From positions 195,849 to 259,848 of the forward strand of contig WFMF01000178.1 in the NCBI GenBank assembly GCA_011033025.1: a stretch of 64,000 bases of DNA, read 5' to 3'. The position numbers and the translations under genes were made by a program. Source of the stretch: Beroe forskalii (lineage: Eukaryota; Ctenophora; Nuda; Beroida; Beroidae). Shown in pieces: positions 55,901 through 64,000 of this stretch (its first letter is position 1; each line of letters opens with the position of its first letter). The notes beneath the pieces were generated by a model that ran no database searches, was not told where the DNA came from, and worked only from the letters and a program-made list of their open reading frames with translations.

Positions 55901-58510
55901 AGGCTATATAAGGAGTTGTGTTGTGCAATGTGCATGTATTTTATAAAGAATGTACTCCATTGACCCCTCTTTCTTTCATTTATTTCATTGCCTTGTAGAA
56001 GCATTGTAGGGTGTATCTCTTGGGCAATGTCGATGCATATCACGGGATGTAGTAAGGGCGTAGTTGAGACATTATAGATGGACATAGTCAGGACATACAT
56101 GTAGTTGAGACATATATGGGGCATTTTTCGGAATGCGCTGTCATCCTTGCGCTGTCATCACTCGTCAAGGAAGGCATGGTAGGAGTCGGAGGGGCTCGTC
56201 ATCCCTTGTCAAAGAAGGCGTGGTAGGATGGGCTGGTCATCACTCGTAAAGGAAGGCGTGGTGGGAGTAAGAGGGGCTGGTCATCGCTCGTAAAGGAAGG
56301 CGTTGTAGGAGTAGGAGGGCCTAGTCATCACTCGTCAAGGAAGGTGTGTTAGGAGTAGGAGGGGCTGGTCATCACTCGTGTAGGAAGGCGTGGTAGGAGT
56401 AGGAGGGGTTGGTCATCACTCGTCAAGGAAGGCGTGGTAGGATGGGCTGGTCATCACTCGTAAAGGAAGGCGTTGTAGGTTTAAGAGGAGATGGTCATCA
56501 CTCGTTATGGAAGGCGTGGTAGGAGTAGGAGGGGTTGGTTATCACTCGTCAAGGAAGGCGTGTTAGGAGGGTAGGGGGAGCTGGTTATCAATCGTCAAGG
56601 AAGGCGTGGTAGGAGTAGCAGAGGCTGGTCATCACTCATCAAGGAAGGCGTGGTTGGAGCAGGAGTGGTCAACGAATGTTATGAATAATGACTCAACCCG
56701 CAGTGGGGGGCTTTATATATGTGTCGGTTGACACCCAATCAAATATGACGAATGCGCGCATTCCACATTCCAACCATATGACGTTGACACCATTCGTATG
56801 CTTTGACGCATGACGAATGCGCGCATTCAACATTCCAGCCATAATATGACGTTGACACCATTCCCATGTTATAACGTATGACGAATATTGATTCGTACGC
56901 ATTCCACATTACAGTTCTACTGGCGTTGACACCATTCGTATGTTATGACATATGACAAATATTTATGCGCATCCCACATTCCATATGACATTTTTGTGGC
57001 ATCTGGAGGGAAAGTGTTCCAGAAATTTACATATTTTCTGATCAGTGAATTGTAGTATGAATGGGGAGAAACATTAGGGAGCGCTTCGTTGCCTTGTGGC
57101 TTGCATCATGTATGCTTGCATCTATGATATCGGTTACATAGATTCCTTCCCAGGAATTCGCAGCACCTTAATGGTGTTATGCTCAACATCACCACATGTT
57201 TGTAGAGGGCTGGCCGGTACATGACAATTTTGAGGTGGGGCATGTACTTGGTTAGTGGGTCAATTGTTTCCGACCTGAAGGCTAATTGAATCAATGCTTG
57301 GGGCACTGTCACACCGCTTGTGAGGGCAAATCGTGGAGTGGGGCTGTCACACTTATTTACTGTGGAGAATCTGCCACACTACTGTTTGCCACACAATCGA
57401 GTGTGGCAGTGTGGCAAAGGTCATTGGAATAATTGTCATATTATGTAGCGCGCGATGATTCAATTTGTGATGCTATCCGCGCAAAAAACGCGCGCATTTA
57501 AATTTCTGCAATGCGCGCGCCCAAAGCCTGGCGCGCAAATTGAAAGAAGGCCTAGAAGGATGAATTAGCCCATCGAATCATTCATTATAATAGCCCATTC
57601 GAATCATTCTGTAGTATGCAGATAAAAATACATGTATGTAGATAAAAATATATTGTATTTCAACCAACAAACCATATGCCATATTTCAGGTGTCTGGGGA
57701 GTAGGGGTCGCGTCCCGTGACGTATGCCTGGATAAGGCTCCTCTGGGGTCGTGTGCCAACAGCTGGCTACTCCGACATGATGGCACCTGCTGGCACGCCA
57801 ACGAGCCACTTTCCACCCTGTCCATTGTGCCATCCGAGGGAGACATCATTGTGAGTGCGCCAGTGTGGATATGCGGGCTTATGGCCTGCAAATCTGAGTT
57901 TTAAAAGTCTTTTAGAGCACTATTCATTGCGCACTATTCATTGCGTAATTTGATCCCCAATTCCCAATTCAATCTTCAATTTCATGCCCGATTCCCTACT
58001 TTCATACCCTATTCACGCACTTTCCCAATCCCACAGGGCGTTACATTTGATCATGTGCAGCTACAGTTCTATGTGAATGGGAAGTTGGCTGATGGTTGTG
58101 TTGCCTCCAACCTCCACACCCTTGTTTACCCGTGCTTTTACGGTAAATATTTGAGCATATTCATGTATTTACGGTAAATATGAGAGGAAATATGGGAGCA
58201 TATTTGAGGTTTCTACTAGTGAGGGATGTTACGGTTTGGGATTAAAAGTCACGCACTCCTTAAATTGATTACTACAAAGCTACAACATTCATCCCAACCC
58301 CCTTAGCTTGAGTATCATTCTAGTGAACTGCTAATCATTCCTTTAATTTCATTGATTTCTTCAATTAATCCTTCCTTTATTTTCCTTTAGATAATCATTC
58401 CTGTAATTTCAGTTGACGACGGAGCAATTATCGATGTGAACTTTGAGAAGTTCTACTACGAACCCCCGCAAGGTTACTCTTCCATTATGAAGGAGCAGGA
58501 TATGCTGTGA
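52939..58510 (+). CDS. SPRYD7: SPRYD7 homologue (SPRY domain-containing 7), 5' exon missing
   Basis: SPRYD7 is a small, widely conserved metazoan protein that is mostly one SPRY (B30.2-like) beta-sandwich; its biochemical role is not established. Exons: 52939-53055, 57690-57850, 58037-58142, 58413-58510. All have GT..AG borders and matching phases, giving 160 residues of an expected about 196. Hallmarks are TVIVKSGRRICGSGG, YFEIKVQASGVWGVGVA, a SWLLRHDG strand, VTFDHVQLQFYVNG and the C-terminal FEKFYYEPPQGYSSI. The first visible exon starts in phase 1 (G|GC), so an upstream exon must supply the start codon. I could not find it between 49.0 and 52.9 kb; it may be short, farther upstream, or lost. 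The intron between the first two visible exons (4.6 kb) is filled with a transposon and minisatellites. Confidence 0.9.
53534..54133. mobile_element. hAT-like MITE, 600 bp, SPRYD7 intron
   Basis: Starts CAGTGATGTAGGAAG and ends CTTTCTACATCGTTG (12 of 15 pairs). It is flanked by the perfect octamer CTATTTCC (53526-53533 and 54134-54141). Near the left end lie two perfect palindromes, CAGTAGGGCCATGGCCCTAC-TG (53558-53579) and a 28-bp one centred on AAAGTATACTTT (53592-53619). Near the right end, GTGGCCCTACTGCC echoes them. Three CACGTGA/CATGTGA sites lie at about 54042-54080. CAGTG start, short terminal repeats and the 8-bp duplication fit hAT. No transposase. Confidence 0.9.
54412..54550 (+). 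repeat. 20-bp minisatellite, SPRYD7 intron
   Basis: Seven copies of CAGTGTACATTCCAAATACC, nearly identical, with degenerate copies on both sides (CAGTGTACACTGTAAATG). Frames across it on both strands are repeat artefacts. Confidence 0.95.
54871..54937. mobile_element. CRE-bearing foldback, copy 3 (SPRYD7 intron)
   Basis: GGTGGCGGTTGAGATGACGT, CATTATCATAGCG..., then GTTGGTGATGCTGGACCGCC. The left half is intact; the right arm has lost its CRE half (GATGCTGGACC in place of GATGACGTTAACC). An isolated half with TTGATAATGACGTCATCTGT lies just upstream at 54775-54800. Confidence 0.65.
55031..55245 (+). repeat. 39-bp minisatellite with E-box and CCAAT, SPRYD7 intron
   Basis: About five copies of GATTTGTCACGTGATA, CGACA and ACCAATGAAAAGC. 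Each unit contributes one CACGTG (some mutated to AAGTG/CATGTG) and one CCAAT. Confidence 0.9.
56150..56685 (+). repeat. 44-bp minisatellite, SPRYD7 intron
   Basis: About 12 copies of GGTCATCACTCGTCAAGGAA plus GGCGTGGTAGGAGTAGGAGG plus GGCT. Some copies are shortened to 29-30 bp by loss of the GAGTAGGAG part. The array ends where the GTTGACACC/TGACGAAT array starts. Confidence 0.95.
56715..56995 (+). repeat. About 70-bp repeat related to 39690-39895
   Basis: Four degenerate copies share TATGACGTTGACACCATTC, GCATGACGAATG and CGCATTCCACATTCC. They are homologous to the 55-bp repeat in EHBP1 intron 8, including the CCCAATCAA.(G/T)ATGACGAAT leader. Confidence 0.85.
57000..57689. other. Rest of SPRYD7 intron
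   Basis: GTGTGGCAGTGTGGCA and GCGCGCGC-rich words (57450-57530), otherwise unremarkable; the minus-strand frame at 57106-57312 has no support. Confidence 0.35.
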
Positions 58511-59717
58511 ATAGTTACGTTGCTGAAAGTGATATGTGTGTGCGTGTGTGTGTGCTCATGAGTCGAAAGCAACACATCAAAAGGGCTATAGAAAGAGCTG
58601 TGATTACCCATATGTGTGCAGATCGCTCGATATGGTTTAGAGACATGTGGCTCTGTTGATGTACATATGTATAGTCTTTACCGGAAGTGACCAGAAGGTG
58701 AAACAATCAGCATTGAGCACTTTTGCATCCCTGCTTTTAATACAGTTCCCATTCAGTCCCTTTTGACGTGTTGCTTTCGACCAACGAGCACTCTACGCCT
58801 TATAAATACGCATTATGTTGTGTGCGCATTTAATGTGCACGTGCTTGCAAATTGAATATGTGCGTACTTTGAATGTATGAACATTGACTGTGTATGAACA
58901 ATAATGTTCAATATGTGCGCTCATTAAATTTTAATGTGTGCAAATTGAATGTGCACTATGAATGCGCATGCACATCGAATGTGTGTGAACATTGAATGTC
59001 TGTGGACTTAGAATGACTGTCAAGATAGAATGTGTGTGCACATTGATTTTTTGAAGTTCGGGAGATTAATGCACTGCACTCTTTTCTCTTGAAGTATATG
59101 TGATTATTGAAGTGCCAGCATTTAAATTGCTCGTCTTGAATTAGACCACCCTATTTCATTGATTGATGTGCCCTCATTTTATTCCATTATTTACGCGATA
59201 AAACTCCGTGTGTCAGGGGAACCGCCAATTATCGTGTTCCTGTTCGGTATTTTTCATTGCTAGCCTAAAACTCCATTTCGGCCATCGGCACCCTGAAGAC
59301 ACCCTCATAAAAGGACGTAGTGATCTCTGAATATCTCTTTTTTTTTCTTTAAAAATTCATTTTATTTTGTTTCGCTGGCGAAATGATTTTGTTAATATTT
59401 AGATGTAGTATATGCAGTGGACCATGAATTAATGTAAATATGGATTGATCGAATAAAGAGAGCGATAGAAACGCATATTTCACAATTAATGTTCGATAGT
59501 TCGTACTTCTTACTGCATATTTGAAATTTCGATAGAATTTCTGTCGATTAAATAGCACGAATTGCACGTGTTTGTCGGTCCCCTATTCAATCCATCCATA
59601 TACTGATGTACAGATGCAAGATGCTCCTTCGTGCTTTTGAAACTTTGAGATTTGATTCCTCCCCTGATGCTAGCTGATTTCAATTGAATTAAATCTATTA
59701 TTGCTCATACTGGTTTT
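58511..59717. other. SPRYD7 3' region
   Basis: Likely 3' untranslated sequence, then intergenic. A degenerate repeat of GTGTG(T/A)(G/A)(A/C)ACATTGAATGT of about 18-20 bp runs at about 58800-59050. (TG)n occurs at 58529-58551. Confidence 0.45.
59452..59457 (+). promoter_or_regulatory. Candidate poly(A) signal AATAAA, SPRYD7
   Basis: Canonical hexamer about 0.94 kb after the stop codon. It is the best candidate noticed in the 3' region, but an isolated hexamer is weak evidence. Confidence 0.25.
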
Positions 59718-59863
59718 AGCTTACCCAAAGATCTTGCCGAACGCAGGGTGGACCTATAGAGAACCAAAGGTCCATTTAACGTTGACCAATCAGTGCGCGA
59801 GTTGGCCATAAACTCTCGCAATGATTGGTCTATTCGTTATGATCATCCTAATCGGGTAAGCTA
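59714..59863. mobile_element. Small TIR element
   Basis: TTAGCTTACCC near 59717 and its exact complement GGGTAAGCTAA near 59863 bound about 147 bp. Inside, GACCAATCAGTGCG and GCAATGATTGGTC are also inverted. No target duplication was seen, so this is only a probable MITE. Confidence 0.5.
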
Positions 59864-60689
59864 ACACTTGGCTGATATTTCTTGCACACCTTTATTAATA
59901 CATAGATTCATTAATTTATATGCTAGGTCCAAATATCAACACCACGATAAACTGAATTCACGTTTAAATTAATCCGTTATTTATCCTTGTGGCTCTGTGC
60001 TATATTGTGAATAATGAATATTAATTTGTGATATTAAAGCGTCCCATAATTTGACAGAATAGTAGCTGTGCTAATAGCAGTCAAAAAACACCCCGAAAAG
60101 ATAGTATTTAAGTGTCAGTAAAGAAAATTATTTATTATTGCTGATTGAATATAAAAGGATACTGATAGGATAACACACACGAATAGTGAATACTGAATAG
60201 CAGCCCCACACCATCATCTTAATTTTAGCATCTTAAATTGCGATAATGGTAAATATTTTGCAATTTGCTGTTTGGCTAAATTGTATTAGTAAATTATCAA
60301 TTCAAATTAGCAAAAACTCATGCCATTTATTGATTATTGATATTATTGCGTTGAAACTGACTATATTATCCGATATCATTACTATAACTATTATTATTAC
60401 TATTATTATCAATGTTATACTGTCTTGTTGCTTGCCCATGTTATTGTTATTATGTGTACATATATAAATTTAAAAGATGAATTTAATTGAAAGCTGTTTC
60501 TTTTAACTTTGTTTCTTTTAACTTTGTTGTTTAAGACAAATCTTTATACTTATAGGAAAGACTCTGGCTAAACACAGTCACTTGAAAGATCACGTGGAAA
60601 AAGGAAATTGCAGTTCGAAATGGGCTATGTAATTAGTGTTACAAACCACTTATGAATTGTTTCCTTCCTCTTCCCTCCATATCCCTTCC

Positions 60690-62152
60690 TCTCCTTTTTT
60701 CTTTCCTTCCTTCCTTTCCTTTTTTTTCTTTCTTTCCGTCCATTCTTTCCTTCCTGTCTTTCTTTCCTTTCTTTCCTTCCTTTCTTTCCTTTCTTTATTT
60801 CTTTCCTCCTTTTCTTTCTTTTCTTCCTTTCTTTCCTTCCTTTCCTTCCTTTCTTTCCTTCCTTCCTTTCTTTCCTTCCTTTCTTTCCTTCCTTTCTTTC
60901 CTTCCTTTCTTTCCTTCCTTTCTCTCCTTCCTTTCTTTCCTTCCTTTCTTTCCGTCCTTTCTTTCTTTCCTTTCTTTCCTTCCTTTTTTTCCTTCCTTTC
61001 TTTCCTTCCTTTCTTTCCTTTCTTTCTTTCCTTCCTTTTTTTCCTTCCTTTCTTTCCTTCCTTTCGTTCTTTCCTTTCTTTCCTTCCTTTCTTTCCTTCC
61101 TTTCTTTCCTTCCTTTCTTTCCTTCCTTTCTTTCCTTCCTTTCTTTCCTCCCTTTCTTTCCTTCCTTCCTTCTTTTCCTTCCTTTCTTTCCTTCCTTTCT
61201 TTCCTTCCTTTCTTTCCTTCCTTTTTTTCCTTCCTTTTTTTCCTTCCTTCCTTTCTTTCCTTCCTTTCTTTCCTTCCTTTCTTTCCTTCCTTTCTTTCCT
61301 TCCTTTCTTTCCTTCCTTTCTTTCCGTCCTTTATTTCCTTCCTTTCTTTCCTTCCTTTCTTTCCTTCCTTTCTTTCCTTTCTTTCTTTCCTTCCTTTTTT
61401 TCCTTTCTTTCCTTCCTTTCGTTCTTTCCTTCCTTTCTTTCCTTCCTTTCTTTCCTTCCTTTCTTTCCTTCCTTTCTTTCCTTCCTTTCTTTCCTTCCTT
61501 TCTTTCCTTCCTTTCTTTCCTTCCTTTCTTTCCTTCCTTTCTTTCCTTCCTTTCTTTCCTTCCTTTCTTTCCTCCCTTTCTTTCCTTCCTTCCTTCCTTT
61601 CTTTCCTTCCTTTCTTTCCTTCCTTTCTTTCCTTCCTTTCTTTCCTTCCTTTCTTTCCTTCCTTTCTTTCCTTCCTTTCTTTCCTTCCTTTCTCTCCTTC
61701 CTTTCTTTCCTTCCTTTCTTTCCGTCCTTTCTTTCCTTCCTTTCTTTCCTTCCTTTCTCTCTTTCCTTCCTTTCTTTCTTTCCTTTCTTTCTTTCTTTCC
61801 TTTCTTTCTTTCCTTCCTTCCTTTCCTTCATTTCTTTCCTTCCTTTCTTTCCTTCCTTTCTTTCCCTCCTTTCTTTCCTTCCTTTCGTTCTTTCCTTCCT
61901 TTCTTTCCTTCATTTCTTTCCTTTCTTTCTTTCCTTCCTTTCTTTCCTCCTTTCCTTTCCTTCCTTCCTTTCCTTCCTTCCTTTCCTTCCTTCCTTTCCT
62001 TCCTTCCTTTCCTTCCTTCCTTTCCTTCCTTCCTTTCCTTTCCTTCCTTCCTTTCCTTCATTTCTTTCCTTCCTTTCTTTCCTTCCTTTCTTTCCTTCCT
62101 TTCTTTCCTTCCTTTCTTCCCTTCCTTTCTTTCCTTCCTTTCTTTCCTTCCT
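60690..62152 (+). repeat. Polypyrimidine 13-bp minisatellite, long copy
   Basis: About 1.46 kb of C/T-only sequence with the 13-bp unit CCTTTCTTTCCTT, changing to an 11-13-bp CCTTCCTTTCCTT form at about 61950-62040. It continues after the micro-element at 62238-62375. Frames of 508, 531 and (minus strand) 372 codons are artefacts of stop-free composition. Confidence 0.97.
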
Positions 62153-62155
62153 TTG

Positions 62156-62228
62156 TTGCTAAACACGTATATCCGATCCCTGTCTGCGTTGCGCCGCGCG
62201 CGTACAGACACCTATGCGGGCTTAGGAA
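62156..62228. mobile_element. GC-rich micro-element, 73 bp, inside the polypyrimidine array
   Basis: Starts TTGCTAAACACGTATATCC and ends CACCTATGCGGGCTTAGGAA, with core GCGTTGCGCCGCGCGCG. It is flanked by the 9-bp direct repeat CTTCCTTTG (62147-62155 and 62229-62237). The copy-1 array has no such insertion, so the event postdates the split of the two copies or was lost there. Confidence 0.85.
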
Positions 62229-62411
62229 CTTCCTTTGCGTTCCTTGATCCTTTCTTTCCTTCCTTTCTTTCCATCCTTTCTTTTTTTTCCTTCTTTCCTT
62301 TCTTTCCTTCCTTTCTTTCTTTCCTTCCTTTCTTTTCTTTCTTTCTTTATACCTTCCTTTCTTTTCTTCATTCCTAGTAGGTGAAGTCCAGAATGTGCAG
62401 ATGCAGCGATG

Positions 62412-62728
62412 TTCCTAAGCTTCCTAAGCCCGCATAGGTGTGCGTACGCGCGCCGCGCTTCCCTGGGGAAGCGCGCCGCGCAACGCAGACAGGGATATAC
62501 GTGTTAAGCAATTCCTAAGCCTGCATATGCATAGGTGTACACTGTGCGTATACGCGCCGCGCGCTTCCAATTCCGTTCCCCACGGAAGCGCGCGCCGCAC
62601 AACGTTTTCTTAAACCCGCATAGGTGTGTGTAGTACATACACCTATGCGCGCCGCGCGCCGCGCTTCCCTTCTGAGGAAGCGCGCCTCGCAAAGCAAACA
62701 GGGATATACGTAATACGTGTTTAGCAAA
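62412..62728. repeat. GC-rich hairpin block with nested insertion
   Basis: Equivalent of 14675-14902, running from TTCCTAAGC to ACGTGTTTAGCAA. It contains GCGCGCTTCCAATTCC, GGAAGCGCGCGCCGC and GCGCGCCGCGCGCCGCGC. A 91-bp micro-element sits in its first nine bases. Minus-strand frames (70-93 codons) are shadows. Confidence 0.7.
62421..62511. mobile_element. GC-rich micro-element, 91 bp, nested in a related block
   Basis: Starts TTCCTAAGCCCGCATAGGTG and ends ATACGTGTTAAGCAA, the reverse orientation of the 62156 copy. The core is a perfect-looking hairpin, GCGCGCCGCGCTTCCC with GGGGAAGCGCGCCGCGC. The 9-bp duplication TTCCTAAGC (62412-62420 and 62512-62520) is the first nine bases of the outer block, so the element landed in a relative. 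Confidence 0.85.
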
Positions 62729-63264
62729 GCAAACCAGACCCGCTAAGGCGCTGAATAAAATGCATTGATTATTCATGAAATGCATTGAAATGAAAAAAAT
62801 GAATGAATAGAATAAGAAAATTTAAAAGTAAAGTGAATTGCTGTTAATTTGAATCAAATGAATTACCTTTATTGAAAAATTCCTTTTGTTAAAAAATCTA
62901 AGCTCAGCATTGCATTAGCTCAAAATTTACTCTCAAATGGTAGATTTAAAACTTGGCGAAAAGTCTTGCAGATTGACGTCTTGAAATTAATTCTTTTTAA
63001 TTCAAATATATGCATTCTTAAGAAATAATCCTTTTTGTAGCCAAGAAGAAAGGTATCAATATTTATACTTGATAAATTAAATTGCATATTTTTCTTTATA
63101 TTCTACCATTTTGTATTATTTGACCTTGTTTATTTGACTTACTATTTTTACTGGCTTTTCAGTGTTTTTATCATTTTATCAATTTTGATATTTTGTCATT
63201 GTGGAAGTTAAATTTAATTTTATCACATTGAATAACTTCTAATTTGTTAATTGTAAAATTGCTT

Positions 63265-63395
63265 TTTATTAATGTTACTATGGAATGGGCACCAGAGTGA
63301 AATGGTGCTAAATAATTGTTAACATTTGATATTGATCAATTGGGTGTGAGATTAGAGATCGTTCAATACCATTATGCTTACTTTACTTTACTTTA
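63265..63395 (+). repeat. SINE-like repeat with (TTTAC)n tail, copy 2
   Basis: Counterpart of 19040-19170 within composite copy 2: TGGAATGGGCACCAGAGTGA … GTTCAATACCATTA, CTTACTTTACTTTACTTTA. Confidence 0.5.
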
Positions 63396-64000
63396 TTGTC
63401 ATACTACATTTTTAATGGGCCATCTATTTTCATTTTATTGTTCATTTATTCAGCTTGATGATGTTTTGTTAAAGTATACTTGTGCATTGGGCTCGCAATT
63501 AGGAGCGTATTAGATATATTAATTAATTAATTATTGTCTAACTAACTGAGAATGTTGTGTCACACTTTGTGGAGTTCCTGAAGAAGAGATATTTTATCTC
63601 GAAACTGACAGTTGAATAGCAGTGCAAAGTGTATGGGTTTGATTTCATATTTGAGAATTTTTGTGTTTCACTGAAATGATCAATCACTTCAAACATAATT
63701 ATTGTCATACTATTTATATTATGATATTGTCATACTATTTATATTATGATAACAAATGACCTTGTGAGTGCTGCTACACCCAAACTCATCTGCTGGGGTT
63801 CTAAAAGCCATTGGCTATCAAACTTGACTGCTGCCCTTTTGATCCAATTATTTATTTATTTCATTATTGAGATTTCTGTGTTTCACTGCAATGATCAATC
63901 ATATCAAACATAGTTTTGCATTTATTCATTAATTGATCCAATACACAATAGATTCATTGCACTCCATTCTTCCATGGATTAATGAGGAATGGATTATTGC

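Larger units (their letters stand above)
60008..64000. repeat. Composite repeat, copy 2 (empty hAT site, runs off window)
   Basis: Near-identical to 12962-19470 from GTGAATAATGAATATTAATT onward. It has a longer polypyrimidine array, two GC-rich micro-element insertions and the unoccupied target TGCATTCT at 63011-63018. It also has an extra segment at about 63405-63700, part of which is an inverted copy of 19655-19785. The 73-codon frame at 60246-60467 is identical to 13200-13421, but the sequence is AT-rich non-coding in appearance. Confidence 0.85.

Noticed and set aside
60636-62247. Very long S/F/L/P-only frames on + and E/K/R/G-only frames on - (also 13590-14643)
   Set aside because: They are readings of a 13-bp C/T repeat that has no stop triplets in any frame. 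There is no start context, codon bias or domain.

Overview
This window is nuclear DNA from an animal, most likely an invertebrate. It is AT-rich, it carries genes cut into many exons by introns with GT..AG borders, and the gene families are metazoan. The genes are a Discs-large (DLG) type MAGUK fragment, EHBP1 and SPRYD7, plus a broken SVOP/SV2-type transporter. I cannot place the phylum from sequence alone. All four loci lie on the + strand. They are far enough apart, and full enough of mobile DNA, that no operon-like arrangement is suggested.

Layout: (1) 1-11.4 kb has no recognisable gene. It holds stacked repeats: a 1.6-kb transposon filled by a 22-bp satellite, foldback elements, and three head-to-tail copies of a Helitron-like repeat. 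(2) 11.5-13.0 kb is the N-terminal half of an MFS transporter. Its reading frame is split by a 583-bp transposon with a perfect 8-bp target duplication. Right after it begins a composite repeat (12.96 to about 19.5 kb) with a polypyrimidine array and a GC-rich block. A 3.4-kb hAT-like element with an 8-bp target duplication is inserted in this repeat. A second copy, at 60.0-64.0 kb, preserves the empty site. (3) 19.9-23.0 kb is a nine-exon gene with L27, PDZ1 and PDZ2 of DLG but no PDZ3-SH3-GUK. (4) 25.9-49.0 kb is a complete 22-exon EHBP1 homologue (NT-C2, CH, long disordered middle, bMERB, CaaX-like end). Its introns are packed with satellites, foldbacks and duplicated modules. (5) 52.9-58.5 kb holds four exons of SPRYD7; its first coding exon was not found. 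A 600-bp hAT-like element and several minisatellites lie in its long intron. (6) 60.0-64.0 kb is the second copy of the composite repeat and runs off the window.

Functionally, the genes suggest ordinary cell-biology roles: a polarity or junction scaffold (DLG), a Rab8/10-type membrane-traffic adaptor (EHBP1), a small SPRY protein, and a transporter. The unusual content is the mobile DNA. Five separate elements have 8-bp target duplications. There is a set of 55-91 bp GC-rich micro-elements with about 9-bp duplications, one nested inside another. There is also a family of about 70-90 bp foldbacks that each carry a CRE (TGACGTCA) site. Exon borders, element ends and duplications were read by eye. 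Family names rest on recognition of protein motifs, not on a database search.
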